Of a stretch of 64,000 bases of DNA, positions 35,201-45,300 are shown in pieces. This stretch comes from an uncultured bacterium (GTDB taxonomy: Bacteria > Bacteroidota > Ignavibacteria > Kapaibacteriales > UBA4661), in assembly GCA_937899715.1 (NCBI GenBank), contig CALCNX010000121.1, positions 1 to 64,000 on the forward strand, in the 5' to 3' direction. Below the pieces are notes generated by a model that did not search any database, was not told the origin of the DNA, and saw only the letters and a program-made list of their open reading frames with translations. How positions within the stretch are numbered: position 1 is the stretch's first letter; every line of letters begins with the position of its first letter. A program made the position numbers and the translations under genes.

Positions 35201-38200
35201 GCAGACAGCACGGGATTTGCGCTCAAGACATTCGGCGGCGAAACCGAACCGCCAATGCCAGTATATGAACCTGTTTGCGTTGCGGAGTGCCCTACGACTG
35301 CCGCAGCCACAAGCGTTGGAGCAGGACGAGACAGTTGCACAAAGCCACTCGAAAACCCTCCGCCCTGCAAACTCGTTTGCCAATACTCGGTCGTGCTAAC
35401 GTTGGAAAAGCCCACACCGGAAGCGCCACCCGAGCCTACGGCAAACGCCTCCGCCTGAAGAACAACATTATTGCCGGTTACATTTTGGAAGGTTATCGGC
35501 AGAAACAGTCCAGATTTACCGACCGTAAACTCAAAGGAACCTGTGTTATTGAGTGTAGCCGGAAGCAAAGCGCGGCGTAGCTTGCCTTCGATATACGTTG
35601 TGGATGAACCGACAGGCGTGAAGGTTCCAGCAACGTCAACGTAATCGGCAGCAGCACTGGTACGAATAATGCCATTGAGCAAACTCAGATTCACCGCTCT
35701 AAGATTGGAACCAGCACTTAATGTCAGCACTTGATTAGCGCGATTCATGGTAAATTGTCCGAACTGCACACCACCGCCGAGCGTTCCTGAAATCGCTCCA
35801 GCGCCGTTAATATCAAGCGTTCCAAAGCCTGCCGACGGCGTAACCGTGCCTGCGCCGAAATTGATGGCGCCGCCAAGCGAAAGAGTGCTTGTTCCGATAT
35901 TCACCGCCCCACCTTGCGATGAAAAGCCGCCAGCGATAGTCGCAGCGCCCGTTCCTGTGAGATTGAGCGAACCGCCTGTGATGAGAAATGAGCCGGATGC
36001 CGGGACGTTCAACGCACCCGTACCAGTCAGGTTCAGAGGTCCGCCCGAATAATACGTTCCGCCCTGCAAATCAAGCACCTGTCCTGTTCCAATAACCATT
36101 GTGCCGGCAGCATTTTTTTGGAACTCACCCACAATGATTTTTGAAGCATCCAGATTGAGACTAAAAGCGCCCATTGAACGGCTGACAACCAGACGTGCAT
36201 TGAGAGGTGAAGGGAACTCAATAGGATTTGTGGTACGATTCAAAGCCCCACCCCCCGCATACTCAAGCGTGGCATTTGTGGTACCGTAGGTAACCGGATT
36301 GGCAGATACGGCTGCAATCGTACCATCATCGGTTAGAAGCAGTCGTGCGCCGCCTTGAATGGAAAGTGTGCCGTTGTTCGTGAGTGTTTGCCCAGCGTTC
36401 ACGTTGAGTGTGGAGCCGCCCGATGTGCCATTAACGATGAATGAAGAATTAGGCGAGATGGTAAGCGGCGCAGAAATGTTTACAAGTGAAGGATTCGCAC
36501 CCGGTGTAGCACCGACAAGATAGGTTGCACCGGCAACACCAAGCGCCGTAGGATTCGCCCCCACACCATTTAACTGCCAATTCCCCAGTACGTTAGCATT
36601 AACACCTGAAAGCATCTGGTGAAAGGTAGAAGGAACGATACTAAAGGTATTGCTGGCAGCGCCTGTAAGCACAGGTGCGCTTGTTGCGTTCAATACTTGT
36701 CCGGGAAGAGTTACGGCAGCACCTGTTAGCACAAGTGTTGCAAATGTAGCAACTCCCGCGGTGGCAGTAGAAGTTCCGCCGGCAAGAAGATTTGGATTGG
36801 CGAGGGTAATAGTTCCTGCATAATCTACATCTACATTGTTATTGGCATCTATAGCCTGTACTACAATGGGGGGCGCAACAGTTATTGCAGCATTGGTACT
36901 TGTCGGAGGCTGTGTTTGAAAAAGAAGTTGACTTGCTGTTACAACAACACGATTATCATTCCCTGCCGTAGAACTTGGTCCTACTAGCGCAAAAGCGACT
37001 TTTTGTGTGCTTGTAGCAGCACCCGCAAGTGTTACATTTGCTTGATTGATAGTAAATGAAAAGTTCTGATTGTCCATTGGTGGCGTAATCGGCGTTGTGC
37101 GAAAGCGAGCACGGACAATAACATCGAATGTTCCATTGTCGGGTGCAATGACATTTGCAGCGACAGCAGGACTGCTAAAAGTTATCAAGCCGGAGCCGGA
37201 AACAGTTTGCGTTTCAATAAGCCCTATTCCGTTATAGAGAGCAATTTCTTGCAAAACACCATTCGGATCATTGACATTAATACCGATAGAAGTAACTTGC
37301 GTCGGCTTATTATCGACATCACCCTGAGTAGGGATTGTACCATAGTCACGCACTTGGAAGCCCCATACCACAGGATGAGCAGCACTCATGGCACCAGTAT
37401 AAGCCGCATAGTTGATATTCGTAGGAAAAACAAAAGCAGGTGTTTGGATAATATCAGCTTCGTCGCAGGAAGAAGGCGGAATGGGGTCAACAACTTGAAT
37501 AACTGCAATCGCATATGTTGGGTTGTTGCTAAAGGTTACCGGATGCGGATTGCAATAGTAGTGCAACGTCCATGATTGGGAAATGTAGTAAATACCGGGC
37601 TTCGCTGGGGCATTGAATACATATGACATTGCCCCCGAAGAACCGTTATACACCCCCGAACCAACGCAGTATGTAAATCCCGTTGCGCTCGAACCATTGC
37701 CAGAAATACCGCTACCACCGCCGATACCAACGTACATCTGAACAACGCAACCCGGACAATAAACTCCGCCGGGCCAATTCATTGACCAATTACCTGTTAA
37801 ATTGATAGGAGTTCCAGGTGAAACATTTGTCAAGAAATTAGCGCCACCATTAAGCTGTACATTATTAAAATTCATATCTCGACCACCGATACCAAGCACT
37901 GGCAGCGCAGGAGGGGTTGAGGGAATAGTACACCCCCAATACGTGGGTATCGTCGTTACGGTAAACGGGGCGCTCGCTCCTGTTAATGCACCCATCGTTG
38001 CCGTTAACGTCCCACCGACACCAGTATTACTTACCTGCAAAGCATTAAAGGAACCATTTCCTGAACCAAGAGAGACAATAGCACTTCCACCGCCGGAAAT
38101 AGCAAACAGACCGCTCGTTAAGTTTATCGTCCCGGTTATTGTTCTATCAATGTTATTGAAAGCATCTACAGCAATTACGGAGATTGATGGAGTAAAATTT

Positions 38201-41200
38201 GTGTTGACGATTTGATTGCCGACAGCAAGCGGAAAGGCTAACTGTGTCGCAACAATATCAATTCGATTTTTCAGAAGATTTGCCGGTAATCCCGTCGTAA
38301 CAGAATTGTCAATGCTGATTGCACCACCTGCATTAGCGGTTGCAAAAGTAGAACCCGCGATATTAGCTGATGCGGAGACCACTTGAAAACGCACATTAGC
38401 CGTGTCTATTACCCCTGTTTGCTGAAAAGTACCGCGCAGAACTACATCAATAAATCCATCGTCAGGGGCGGTAACATTCGCACCGGAAAGTCCTGTGAAT
38501 GTTACGGTTGTTGCGGTTGTTCCCGATACATTCTGCGTTACCCCAATCTGTACACCACCTGGGGTAAAGAGAGCAATTTGGTACAAAGGGTTAGACGGCG
38601 AGTCTGTTGTGATGTTTAGCGTAAGTGAATTCAATTCCGTTGTCAAGCCGTCAGGATCTGCTGCGCCGCCGCCATCGCGCAAGCGCATACTCCAGAGTAT
38701 ATCCGATCCCGTTGTCGGTGAGGAAGGCTCACGGTTCGCGGCGTTGCTGTGAGCAATGGATGAGGAATAGGTATATCCGGGAGTTTCGATAATATCACTA
38801 TTAGCAGACGGTCCCGTACCGATGGCAAAAAATGTATAATTCGGATTAACCAGGCTCACGGGCGCAATCGTAGCAAGACTGACCCCGGGAGTTGCCGTAG
38901 CAATAACATTGGAATACGCGCCTCCGGCATTTGCCCCCACTGCTGTACCGAGCCTGGAAGTTGCCGTTACACTCGGATTATTCACTGTTATTTGTGCCGT
39001 ACAAGCCGGATTTGCTGAAATATACCAATAGCCGGGTGATGCAGCAGAACCAATAAAGGGTAGATTATCTGTACTACCCGTTGGCGATGCCGCAGCCGCT
39101 CCCAGACTGATATTTGTCGGCGTAACCGATGGAAGTCCCGTACTGACAGGACGATATCCTGCCGTCGAACCGATGGGCCAAAAAGCAGCAGCAGAAAGAT
39201 TCCGTGTGATGGTTGCATTATTACCATTTGCAGCAGGTGAAGTTTCAATATACGATGTTGCACCGCCACTAAAAAGCGATACCCCCGTGCCGAGAGACAA
39301 ACTTCCACCCGCAGGAATTCTCCAATTTCCGGCGGTAAGAGTAAATCCCGCTCCTCCTACTGTCAAATTCACAGGTGAAGCCGGAGCATTCACGTGCCCC
39401 GTATTATTAACAATGATAGAACCACCAAAAGCCGCAGGCAATTCGCCGCCCGTAGCAGCCTTACTGATAGTTCCCGCATACTCAAGAGTTGATGCGGCTG
39501 CCGAATAAGTGGCTGCTCCACCGACCGTAACAACGCTGTTTTCCTGCATCCTCAAGCGCCCGTTGGCTGAAACAACCAGATTTCCCGTTATTGCGTGCGT
39601 GAGCGATGCGCCGACGGCAGAGGTTTGCAAAATGCCTTGCGTAATTGTTGCGTTCACACCGACTGTTTTTCCGGTGTTTAATATCACGGTATTCCCCGCA
39701 ACAGCACGATTAACAACCAAGCTGCTGACACCGACAGAAGGAAATTCTTTCCCCGTCGTAAAGCTCGGATTTGTGCCTGTATAGCGCAGCACTCCAGTAA
39801 TTGTCGGCGAGTTCGCGCTGGCTGCATTATAGACACCTGTTCCATCCAATGTAAGCGTTCCGTTGACGTTCATGGTGCCGTTATTGGTCAGGTTGCCTCC
39901 GCTTATGATAGCACACTCTGCCGCACCAGCATTAACGGTAAAGGTAGAAGCCGCATCAATGACATTAGTGGCGCTCGCCAGCGTAAGAACATTCGGGCTT
40001 GCCACGGTGAGCGTACTGCTCGTCATTAGCAATGCACCATTAAGCTGTGAACTTGCACCAATTGTTATAGCACACGCACCACCAAAAAGATTGACATTCC
40101 CCGCCATTACTGCCGGAAGTTCGGCTCCGGTGGTACGATTTGTATTGTCGTAGTACAGCAGACTTCCCGCAGCGTATGTCGGTGTCCCCGCCCACGTCGC
40201 AGTCGGAGAGAGCAAGAATGCAAGAATACCTCCGCTTTGGATGGTCAGATTCGCTCCGCCACTCACGGTACTACCATTGACTACTCGCAATAAAGCGCCC
40301 GTATGCACCAAACTTCCAGCACCAAGCGTAACATTACCGGGGGAAATGATTTCACAAAAGCCGCTTTGAATATCAAGCCCGCCTTGAATGTTCGTAACGG
40401 TATTGATTTGAAGAAGATTACCGCCCGTTCTTATCACTTCCACTTTGCCCGGCATCGTAGGCGTAGGAAGTTCAGGTCCGGCAATTTTCGTTGGGACAGT
40501 CGTAGCAGAAGCGATATACCGCAAAATGGACGTTGGGGTAGTGTACGTAATCGGATTGGCTCCGCCCACAGCACCATTACTGCCCGCATTTGCGTCCAGC
40601 ACGATTGCGCCGCCTGCATTCACATTCACTGTACCGTCGTTATTGAAGTATTTTCCCGGCAGTACGGTTACTTTGCCGCCGTTATTGATATTCAGTGTTT
40701 GCCCCGTCGGAACAATGATTCCACCACAAGCAGTACCAATAAGATTACCGGTATTATTAATGTTCAGCGCACCTGCAATATAGCCTAAGTTGCAAATATC
40801 TATCGTATTGGTCAGATTTACTCCGCCTGCGCGGTTGATGAAGAGATTGTTCATGTTCGGAACATAATGATTTCCGTCAAGATTATCATCCTGCATATTA
40901 AGACCACTACCGCAACCTACAAGTGATATTCGCCCAGTACTTGTTTGCGAAACACCTATTCCGTCAATAATAGCCAATGAGCCACAATTCACAAAGAGAT
41001 CGCCTGTATTGGCAAGCTGCAAACCGCCATTGCCTACGGACAATCCTCCGGTATAAGTAACATTCGTAGCACGGTCAACGATAAGACAATATATCCATGC
41101 CGAGGTATAATTAGCAGGGACAAGCGTGGCAGCTTGCATCCGCACTGTACCATTGGCATCAGCTTTGATAAGACCCGCGCCGTTAATGGTAGAACTTGGA

Positions 41201-42084
41201 CCGATAACAATCGTTGAGCCGGGAATATCAAGTTGGTTGCCACCGCCGTTCAGGTTCATCGTGCCGTTCATGGTCAGCGTCTGACCGGCAGCAACGGTTA
41301 CTAAGCCCGACGCGGCGACCGTCAACGTACCATTAATTGAGACCGAACTTGCAGCGGAAAGCGTTGAGGAAAAACCGGAGTCATCGAATACACCTTGCGT
41401 AACGGTCAATCCTGCAATATTCGTTCCGGCGCTGAGGGTAATAGTTTCGCTGGCTAATGATTTATTAACAATCACCGCGCCATTCATCGCGGCGGGAAGT
41501 TCCTGACCTGCTGTTCGATTACCAGAGCCACTATACTCTAGCGTTGAACCAGCAAAATACTGGACTGCCGCCCCGGTAATAGTTGGGTTGCCGTTAATTC
41601 GCATCCTACCACCTGACTGAATTCGATAACCGGAAGCACCTGTCGTTGCGGCAAGGTTCGTAAACTCTATTGTTCCCAAAACATCAACAAAGGAAACGCC
41701 ATTGACATTGCTCCCGCCTCCTGTCAAGACTAAGGTCGAACCGGCGGCAATTTCGACATTCCTCCCACTGATGTTGACGATAGCGGTAATACTTGCAGGA
41801 AGCCCAGAGAGCGTTATCGTTGTATAGACCCCCAAATCAGGAAAATTTGCCACATCACCGGGACCCGGGGCAATGCCTCCGAGCCAGTTGGCTCCGTTAC
41901 TCCACGTGTATGCGCCTCCAGCAGCCATATTCCAGCTAATTGTAGCGGCTGACAACGGCGCAGAACGAAAAAGTAGTATCGGCAAGGAGAGAAGAAGTAC
42001 CCACAACTTCCACGAGCTACGCTTTTTCACCGAAGAATGAGCCAGAAAAAGTGTATATGAGGGATGTGATATGTGAGGTTGCAT
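29296..42084 (-). CDS. giant T9SS surface protein 2 (three beta-helix modules, duplicated module, Cys-rich domain)
   Basis: A 4262-residue secreted protein. I choose the ATG of MQPHISH, which has a GGAG eight bases upstream and leads into a signal sequence (WVLLLSLPILLF, cut after APLSA); the longer frame adds 50 residues with no signal character. N-terminal beta-helix repeats (to about 1090) end in a WPIG/GYWYI submotif. Then come duplicated modules A and B around a cysteine-rich domain (about 1094-1820), a second beta-helix module and a third opening FYYNSGPAE (about 2303). The shared cassette follows: six IPT-like domains, LRRs (about 3256-3585), Ig-like, FN3-like (FRWSRAAGADSY), two ASH-like, cohesin-like (LRFDKQVLAL) and the T9SS signal (RPNPASDVISLSYTL to DIGR). 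It is probably a surface adhesin. The LRR N-cap tryptophan motif is absent. No enzymatic motif was seen. Confidence 0.93.
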   Translation of the reverse strand: MQPHISHPSYTLFLAHSSVKKRSSWKLWVLLLSLPILLFRSAPLSAATISWNMAAGGAYTWSNGANWLGGIAPGPGDVANFPDLGVYTTITLSGLPASITAIVNISGRNVEIAAGSTLVLTGGGSNVNGVSFVDVLGTIEFTNLAATTGASGYRIQSGGRMRINGNPTITGAAVQYFAGSTLEYSGSGNRTAGQELPAAMNGAVIVNKSLASETITLSAGTNIAGLTVTQGVFDDSGFSSTLSAASSVSINGTLTVAASGLVTVAAGQTLTMNGTMNLNGGGNQLDIPGSTIVIGPSSTINGAGLIKADANGTVRMQAATLVPANYTSAWIYCLIVDRATNVTYTGGLSVGNGGLQLANTGDLFVNCGSLAIIDGIGVSQTSTGRISLVGCGSGLNMQDDNLDGNHYVPNMNNLFINRAGGVNLTNTIDICNLGYIAGALNINNTGNLIGTACGGIIVPTGQTLNINNGGKVTVLPGKYFNNDGTVNVNAGGAIVLDANAGSNGAVGGANPITYTTPTSILRYIASATTVPTKIAGPELPTPTMPGKVEVIRTGGNLLQINTVTNIQGGLDIQSGFCEIISPGNVTLGAGSLVHTGALLRVVNGSTVSGGANLTIQSGGILAFLLSPTATWAGTPTYAAGSLLYYDNTNRTTGAELPAVMAGNVNLFGGACAITIGASSQLNGALLMTSSTLTVASPNVLTLASATNVIDAASTFTVNAGAAECAIISGGNLTNNGTMNVNGTLTLDGTGVYNAASANSPTITGVLRYTGTNPSFTTGKEFPSVGVSSLVVNRAVAGNTVILNTGKTVGVNATITQGILQTSAVGASLTHAITGNLVVSANGRLRMQENSVVTVGGAATYSAAASTLEYAGTISKAATGGELPAAFGGSIIVNNTGHVNAPASPVNLTVGGAGFTLTAGNWRIPAGGSLSLGTGVSLFSGGATSYIETSPAANGNNATITRNLSAAAFWPIGSTAGYRPVSTGLPSVTPTNISLGAAAASPTGSTDNLPFIGSAASPGYWYISANPACTAQITVNNPSVTATSRLGTAVGANAGGAYSNVIATATPGVSLATIAPVSLVNPNYTFFAIGTGPSANSDIIETPGYTYSSSIAHSNAANREPSSPTTGSDILWSMRLRDGGGAADPDGLTTELNSLTLNITTDSPSNPLYQIALFTPGGVQIGVTQNVSGTTATTVTFTGLSGANVTAPDDGFIDVVLRGTFQQTGVIDTANVRFQVVSASANIAGSTFATANAGGAISIDNSVTTGLPANLLKNRIDIVATQLAFPLAVGNQIVNTNFTPSISVIAVDAFNNIDRTITGTINLTSGLFAISGGGSAIVSLGSGNGSFNALQVSNTGVGGTLTATMGALTGASAPFTVTTIPTYWGCTIPSTPPALPVLGIGGRDMNFNNVQLNGGANFLTNVSPGTPINLTGNWSMNWPGGVYCPGCVVQMYVGIGGGSGISGNGSSATGFTYCVGSGVYNGSSGAMSYVFNAPAKPGIYYISQSWTLHYYCNPHPVTFSNNPTYAIAVIQVVDPIPPSSCDEADIIQTPAFVFPTNINYAAYTGAMSAAHPVVWGFQVRDYGTIPTQGDVDNKPTQVTSIGINVNDPNGVLQEIALYNGIGLIETQTVSGSGLITFSSPAVAANVIAPDNGTFDVIVRARFRTTPITPPMDNQNFSFTINQANVTLAGAATSTQKVAFALVGPSSTAGNDNRVVVTASQLLFQTQPPTSTNAAITVAPPIVVQAIDANNNVDVDYAGTITLANPNLLAGGTSTATAGVATFATLVLTGAAVTLPGQVLNATSAPVLTGAASNTFSIVPSTFHQMLSGVNANVLGNWQLNGVGANPTALGVAGATYLVGATPGANPSLVNISAPLTISPNSSFIVNGTSGGSTLNVNAGQTLTNNGTLSIQGGARLLLTDDGTIAAVSANPVTYGTTNATLEYAGGGALNRTTNPIEFPSPLNARLVVSRSMGAFSLNLDASKIIVGEFQKNAAGTMVIGTGQVLDLQGGTYYSGGPLNLTGTGALNVPASGSFLITGGSLNLTGTGAATIAGGFSSQGGAVNIGTSTLSLGGAINFGAGTVTPSAGFGTLDINGAGAISGTLGGGVQFGQFTMNRANQVLTLSAGSNLRAVNLSLLNGIIRTSAAADYVDVAGTFTPVGSSTTYIEGKLRRALLPATLNNTGSFEFTVGKSGLFLPITFQNVTGNNVVLQAEAFAVGSGGASGVGFSNVSTTEYWQTSLQGGGFSSGFVQLSRPAPTLVAAAVVGHSATQTGSYTGIGGSVSPPNVLSANPVLSADRFFALGVLSNVFYYNSGPAENVTSWNSDILGIGAPATDFITGGTTFIVPSGKNAAFTSNQTFAPGVTILVNGGGTLSVRNGSTLNVGIFRVGADATLALVDSAKINAPSGVNYLSSTAQLLYQTPPVNRVATSNEFPATMPGSVMVSNGTVRLDTTTSIRNITIQGALALKNSTLDFGKDSTRLRIEGAISFNPSQFNTNRTHSLTIAGSGSISGIINFTNNVIGSLIMQRPGVTLPLGDSLEIGSQLSLLGGNIMPPASRVLSLTNSADTALVGGSFSSFVSGTFARALPTGLTPTDAKSHFYPIGKGVTYLPLTLLNATTGSISPLVAAEAFTIGAGGSVALGVNGALSNTEHWRVQSLSSGFSGAQAGVMRSTTPFTANDKLVVSSTKTGVYQSAGGVLTPIAQGTSLVGDAVENSNERFYSAVSPTLGSPRITGFTPGRGGEQTTMLVTGTNLIGVNAVAIGGIPVASFQVLSSTTISITVGAVATGPVQIGSLIGGAASDSNFTFVPSPRIFNASPSPAGLGVPVTITGDNFTGATYMNIGGVDIPSNLFTVTMGGTIITTTVPVNATNPTIMVSAPGGTAISTNALVLLPPPTITSINPQVASTGESITLFGTNFVNIQSLRFGTTSAQYTVNSPTRITIVVPARLNTAPSQVFITVQNGSGTATTATRFAYNPQPGGIPNGVDPLRLVVISEVRDKTPTVGGLVRVTGANLELIQQIKLITVASSTNASWLISSSAALTLIVPTTGLLKSSTGTLSSALVTMDVLGAFNRVVSSNAFTVFGIPSILSITPSEANGGEEVIVGGTAMNLITNITIGGTAATFRILDSTRIGVTVPFRLTADSVRLPASGVLGFTSFGGITGTGGTIINSALAGGQPIITSFSPTSGPPGTEVVLLGANLGSVRDVSVVGLPVASFVVNSPTRMTLVLSTAASIRSHGPITLQTSFGTSVDSRTLYTFPYSLEADQNAANAIVASLGGDPSSLTIQTSNNRIISLRLSGAGLRGPIPPVIATLTELRELDLSNNFLSGAVPVSLAALKKLERLNLSNNLLSGVLTPGVFCSYGNMRFLDVSRNNLTGEIPICITDLDKIETLNLDYNRFTSLLPWQLGKMTSLVELRVANNQLTGELPPELGTGGVRVTAKKTAVTTRVPTVQVIDVSNNKFSGGIPDEWGNIPQLTELRAVNCGLTGKLPATIRDWQRISIIRLANNQLSGVIPDFYAGSLREFVIDNNRFTGALPASFSQAPVLRTLSAANNRLTLIPNLATSGRLDTVRLDSNRLEFGSLEPIRAIFFQANGQDSIPTGDSIIASLGDVVQLASNIGGTSTSHQWFKNGAMVRGATGATLTLQGIVPQDVGAYICRATNSRVPGVTLFTQSQRIVVTSAAQTIAAPSLIFPSANATNIAPRPSFRWSRAAGADSYTILVARDRALRTDAQSITLAQPETGDSIVLAWASAAGRGVLLERGVQYYWSVRAAAGSEQFLPSWSDTLTFRVVPFGQDLAFSSVDVGKATIGDSARATGSIVNIGDDALLVQSAQVESGLENVFALNFTQKLLPKDASASFDVLFKPNRADTIRANVTVRYADAAGQGARSVSIDKALVGRGGALQVDPLDFDTVRVGKGSIQSVRIINRSDKEVIINSARILVQRGSMESAFELASSVANLKVAARDTAFIPIRCLTLTRGFKNSILEVVTENDKTQADITAIARLVRPDDPAVSFSLQPTPNEAAPGSAVRLDVVINDFSQQLATALLSAAQPEVRLTLRFDKQVLALDDASGIARMQRGSSTNAIVTVSARWDGRSRAVASLQCRAVAGERITTPLEIINAEWGSTSATAAPDWERRVFVEEPDIASASTFTTRVSTAGGRRLISGTTSAALPLLSLARPNPASDVISLSYTLFDDALVTLDVLNMKGEVVQVLLAETSRSAGEHSLSASVRTLPTGAYMLRLRANGASSATQRMDIGR
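36625..37465 (-). repeat. duplicated module, copy B, in giant 2
   Basis: About 280 residues from ADIIQTPAF to SNTFSIV. It matches copy A in order: DIIxTP, VWxFxVRD, IALxxG, ANVxAPDxGxxDVxVR, a TQLxF segment, then VxAIDAxNNxD and an IxLxxxxLxxG end. The intervening domain is cysteine-rich. Confidence 0.75.
37470..37955 (-). other. cysteine-rich domain with CPGC in giant 2
   Basis: About 160 residues between the duplicated modules. It holds six cysteines, at WGCTIP, YCPGC (two), FTYCVG, YYCNPHP and SSCDE, in an array otherwise almost free of cysteine. The CPGC pair looks like a disulfide or metal site. No family recognised. Confidence 0.6.
37955..38805 (-). repeat. duplicated module, copy A, in giant 2
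   Basis: About 280 residues from SDIIETPGY to APFTVTT, the partner of copy B. Both contain an ATQLxF stretch followed by VxAxDAxNNxD and an IxL strand pattern typical of bacterial Ig-like (invasin-like) domains in their second half. Confidence 0.75.
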
Positions 42085-42386
42085 AACCCAAACTCCAAAA
42101 ACAAAAAATAAGATAGGTTCTTCGTTTATACTGAAAACGCGCGGATACTTCCAACGAAATGTACAGACTAAGGAACAACGCGGAATATACGAAATTTTCG
42201 GGGTGTGGACAAGTGCCGAAAAGTCATATTCCATGAGAAAATAAGCGCTTTAGAAGAATTGTTCAACGTATTTGGGGCGAAAGGTCATTTTTTGGGGTGA
42301 AATGCAAAAAGTGCCGCTCGCTTTGGATAGCAAACGGCACTTTTTATGCCAATAAAAATATCTAACAACAGTGCAGAGTTCTATGC
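42085..42386 (-). promoter_or_regulatory. region between giants 2 and 3 with paired TTTGGGGYGAAA motif
   Basis: A 302-base gap with no gene. TTTGGGGCGAAA (42271-42282) and TTTGGGGTGAAA (42291-42302) are near-identical and exactly 20 bases apart, about 190-220 bases before the ATG of giant 2. The first copy recurs exactly upstream of giant 3. GGAG precedes the ATG by eight bases. No convincing TAnnTTTG was found. The terminator of giant 3 occupies the right part. Confidence 0.5.
42301..42345 (-). terminator. rho-independent terminator of giant 3
   Basis: AAAAAGTGCCG (42306-42316) and CGGCACTTTTT (42335-42345) form a perfect 11-bp stem with an 18-nt loop. The T-run ends the second arm on either strand, so it can act in both directions. 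Confidence 0.82.
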
Positions 42387-45300
42387 TTACTTCACCACAT
42401 TCACGCTCTGGCTCACCTGCCCGTTTCCTGTGGTCAGCACCACACGGTAGCTTCCGCTTGCCGTGCCACGCAAACTCGTTTTCATCTGATACTCGCCCGC
42501 TTCTTGTCGTCCCGCCCAGAGACGCTGCACTTCTTCGCCCGCAGCCGTTACAAGCGTTAGAATGATAGTTCCCGGCTCTTGGACAGTGTAGCGTATTTCT
42601 ACATCTTCACGCGCCGGATTCGGCTGCACGGCAAGAATTTTCGGCTGCGCAGCGCCAATCAAGCGCGTTCCACCTGCCCGCGAAACATTTGTCGTAAAGG
42701 TGGCGTTATTCTTTGAAAGCGGCTCCTCAACAATGACTGCCCGCTCCCATTCCTCGCGCTCCTTGGCAGACTTACCCCATTGCAAGCCCGCCAGCAAAAG
42801 CTCCGTTTGGATACGCTCTCCTGCCACTGCGCGGCAGTCTATCGTTGCCAGCAGATCGGAATTACCTTCCCAGCGTGTTTGCACTTCTACCATCGCTCGT
42901 GTGCTACTGCTCGTTCTGAGTTGACGCGCTCCGCCGACCAATGCCAACACTTGCGGGTCAAAGCTGACTTGGGCACGAATTTCAGGCTGGGAGGCATTGA
43001 AGAGTGTTCTTCTATCGCCCTCAAGGATATACACATCTAGCTGTACGAGGCTTCCCGGAGCCAGATTGTCCTGCCGTGCCTTCACACCGACCGATACCGA
43101 CGGATTATCCGGATTTACTGCCCGCACCGTTGCCTTCACAAGCGCTGTTGCGGAGTCTTTCACCCCGCCCGCCAACCATTCCACCTGCACCTGTGCCCGC
43201 AAGTCTGCCTCTTGCGGCGCTGTACACCGTACCGTCACAAAGAGTGTATCTTTTGGGTAGAGTGTGATTCCCAAAGCCGCGATATTCTCAATACTAAATG
43301 CAGTAGCATCACTCCTTGATTGCTCCGAGCTATTCGTCGGCAAAAGACGTACTCCGCTCAACTTCACCGTATCCTTGCTCAGGTTAATCACTCGCAGACT
43401 CTGCAATGCCGTTCGCTGCGGACGTGCGGCTTCAAAGTTGACTTCATCCACGCGTAGCGCCCCGCCTCTGCCCTTGAGTGCATTATCAAATCGCACCTGT
43501 CGTGAGGTTTGCTGCGCGTCCTTATACCAGACTTGCACACTTGCTAATGCTTCACCAGCCGCAACAGGCGTAAAGACAACGTTTATCGGAACCTCTGCGT
43601 TGGGAGCCATTACCACATTTCGTGTCTGATTGGCAAGCGAGAATACCTCTGTATTCGTAATCGCCGTCGCCGAATCCAATGTTATCGCGTTTATGCCTAC
43701 ATTCACGAGTACGCCATCACCCTTGCGCTGCGTCCCGATGAGCACCCGCCCCGCATCAATCGTGCTAAAACCCACATCCACACCGAGAGGTACAATGCGG
43801 AAACTCCGCGTCTCGGAAGGAATACCTTCGCTTCCCACCGCCAGCGCCCGAACTCGCCAGAAGTACTGCGCTCCACGCTCCAGAGCTACATCGGTCGCTT
43901 CCAGACGGTATGATTGTTCACTGCTTTGAGCGAGCGCTCCCACCGTGCGGCGAATAAGTACATCCCGCAAGGTGGCATCACGCCCGATGGTGAGTTCGTA
44001 TTGCTCTGCCCCCTCCACGCTACTCCACTTCAAGCGCGGACGCACAGCGATATTTTCTGCCTGCTGCGAAGGGAACAGCAACTCCGGCGCATCCAGAGTT
44101 TGGTCAGCTCCCGTTACCACCAGCCTATACGACCGCGTAAAGAGCGTCAACTGCGGCAAGTCCTTATTGGTCGCACGGCACATATACACGCCACTTTGGA
44201 ATGCTCGCGCACTCTCCAGCACCAACGTTGGCGATGCTGCACCTTCTAACACCCGCCCGTTTCTGAGCCATTGATATACCGTCTTTGAACCACCAATACC
44301 GGACGGTATCAGCACACGACTGCTTACACGCACGACCGTATCGCCACCATTACCGATACTATCTTGGGGGACATAATCAAATATTTTCGCACTCGTATTT
44401 GGTTCCAAGCTACCAAATTCTATCTTGTTTCTTCCCAAACGAAGCGTGTTGATCCTCGGTAGTTTTGGCAGACCAGTGAGACCATTGCCCTCAGCCGTCA
44501 AAACCCTGAGACCAGATGTACTCAGCTCTTCCGGCAAACGACCTTCAAAACTATTATTCTCCATAGCTATCGTTGTCAAGGACTTTGCAGTCAGTGCGGG
44601 CATAATTCCTGTAAAACGGTTATTTGCCAAACGCATCGTTGTAAGCGACTCCCAGCCGATAATGCTGGCAGGTAATGTACCCGACAAACGATTATTGCTC
44701 AGGTTTAGCTGCTCTAAAGCGCTCATCCCGCCCCATTCCGCAGGAATCGTACCTGTCAGTTCATTCGCGCTCACATCCAGAACCCGAAGCGTCTGCGCGG
44801 TTTGCGTCCGCGCAACCAACTTTGTACCAGCCGTACCGCCCGGCGTACCAAACTCCGGCGGTAAGCCGCCTGTGAGCTTGTTATTGTTTACCAAGAGTTC
44901 CTTCAAACTTACCATACCGCCCAACTCCTTCGGTAGTCCGCCCGTAAATTGATTATGCGATAAATTCAGCGTCTGAACCTTATCCAACGTCGCAATACAG
45001 ACCGGAATCAACCCCTCTAGCTTGTTTCGGCTTACATCCAATATCTGCAAATTTTTATACGAGCAGAATACGCCGGACGGAATGCTACCCGTGAGACTGT
45101 TGCCGCTCATGTTCAAACTCTCCAGCTTTGTGAATCGCGCCAATCCTTGTGGAATTGCACCTGTCAAACCGGAGTTCGACACATCCAAATTGCGGAGTTC
45201 CGTCAGTGGCGATAGCGCACTCACAAACGGCTCGGCAGAAATATTCAGCGCACGATTATTAGTACGAATTCCCGTAATGCGATTGTCCGTCTGCTCGATA

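Noticed and set aside
15991..42084. Giant genes considered as megasynthases
   Set aside because: No ketosynthase, adenylation, condensation or carrier motifs; all are beta-rich repeats with T9SS signals.
42085..42234. Extended N-terminus of giant 2 (50 extra codons)
   Set aside because: The extension is not signal-like and would place the real signal peptide internally; the ATG at 42084 has a GGAG upstream.
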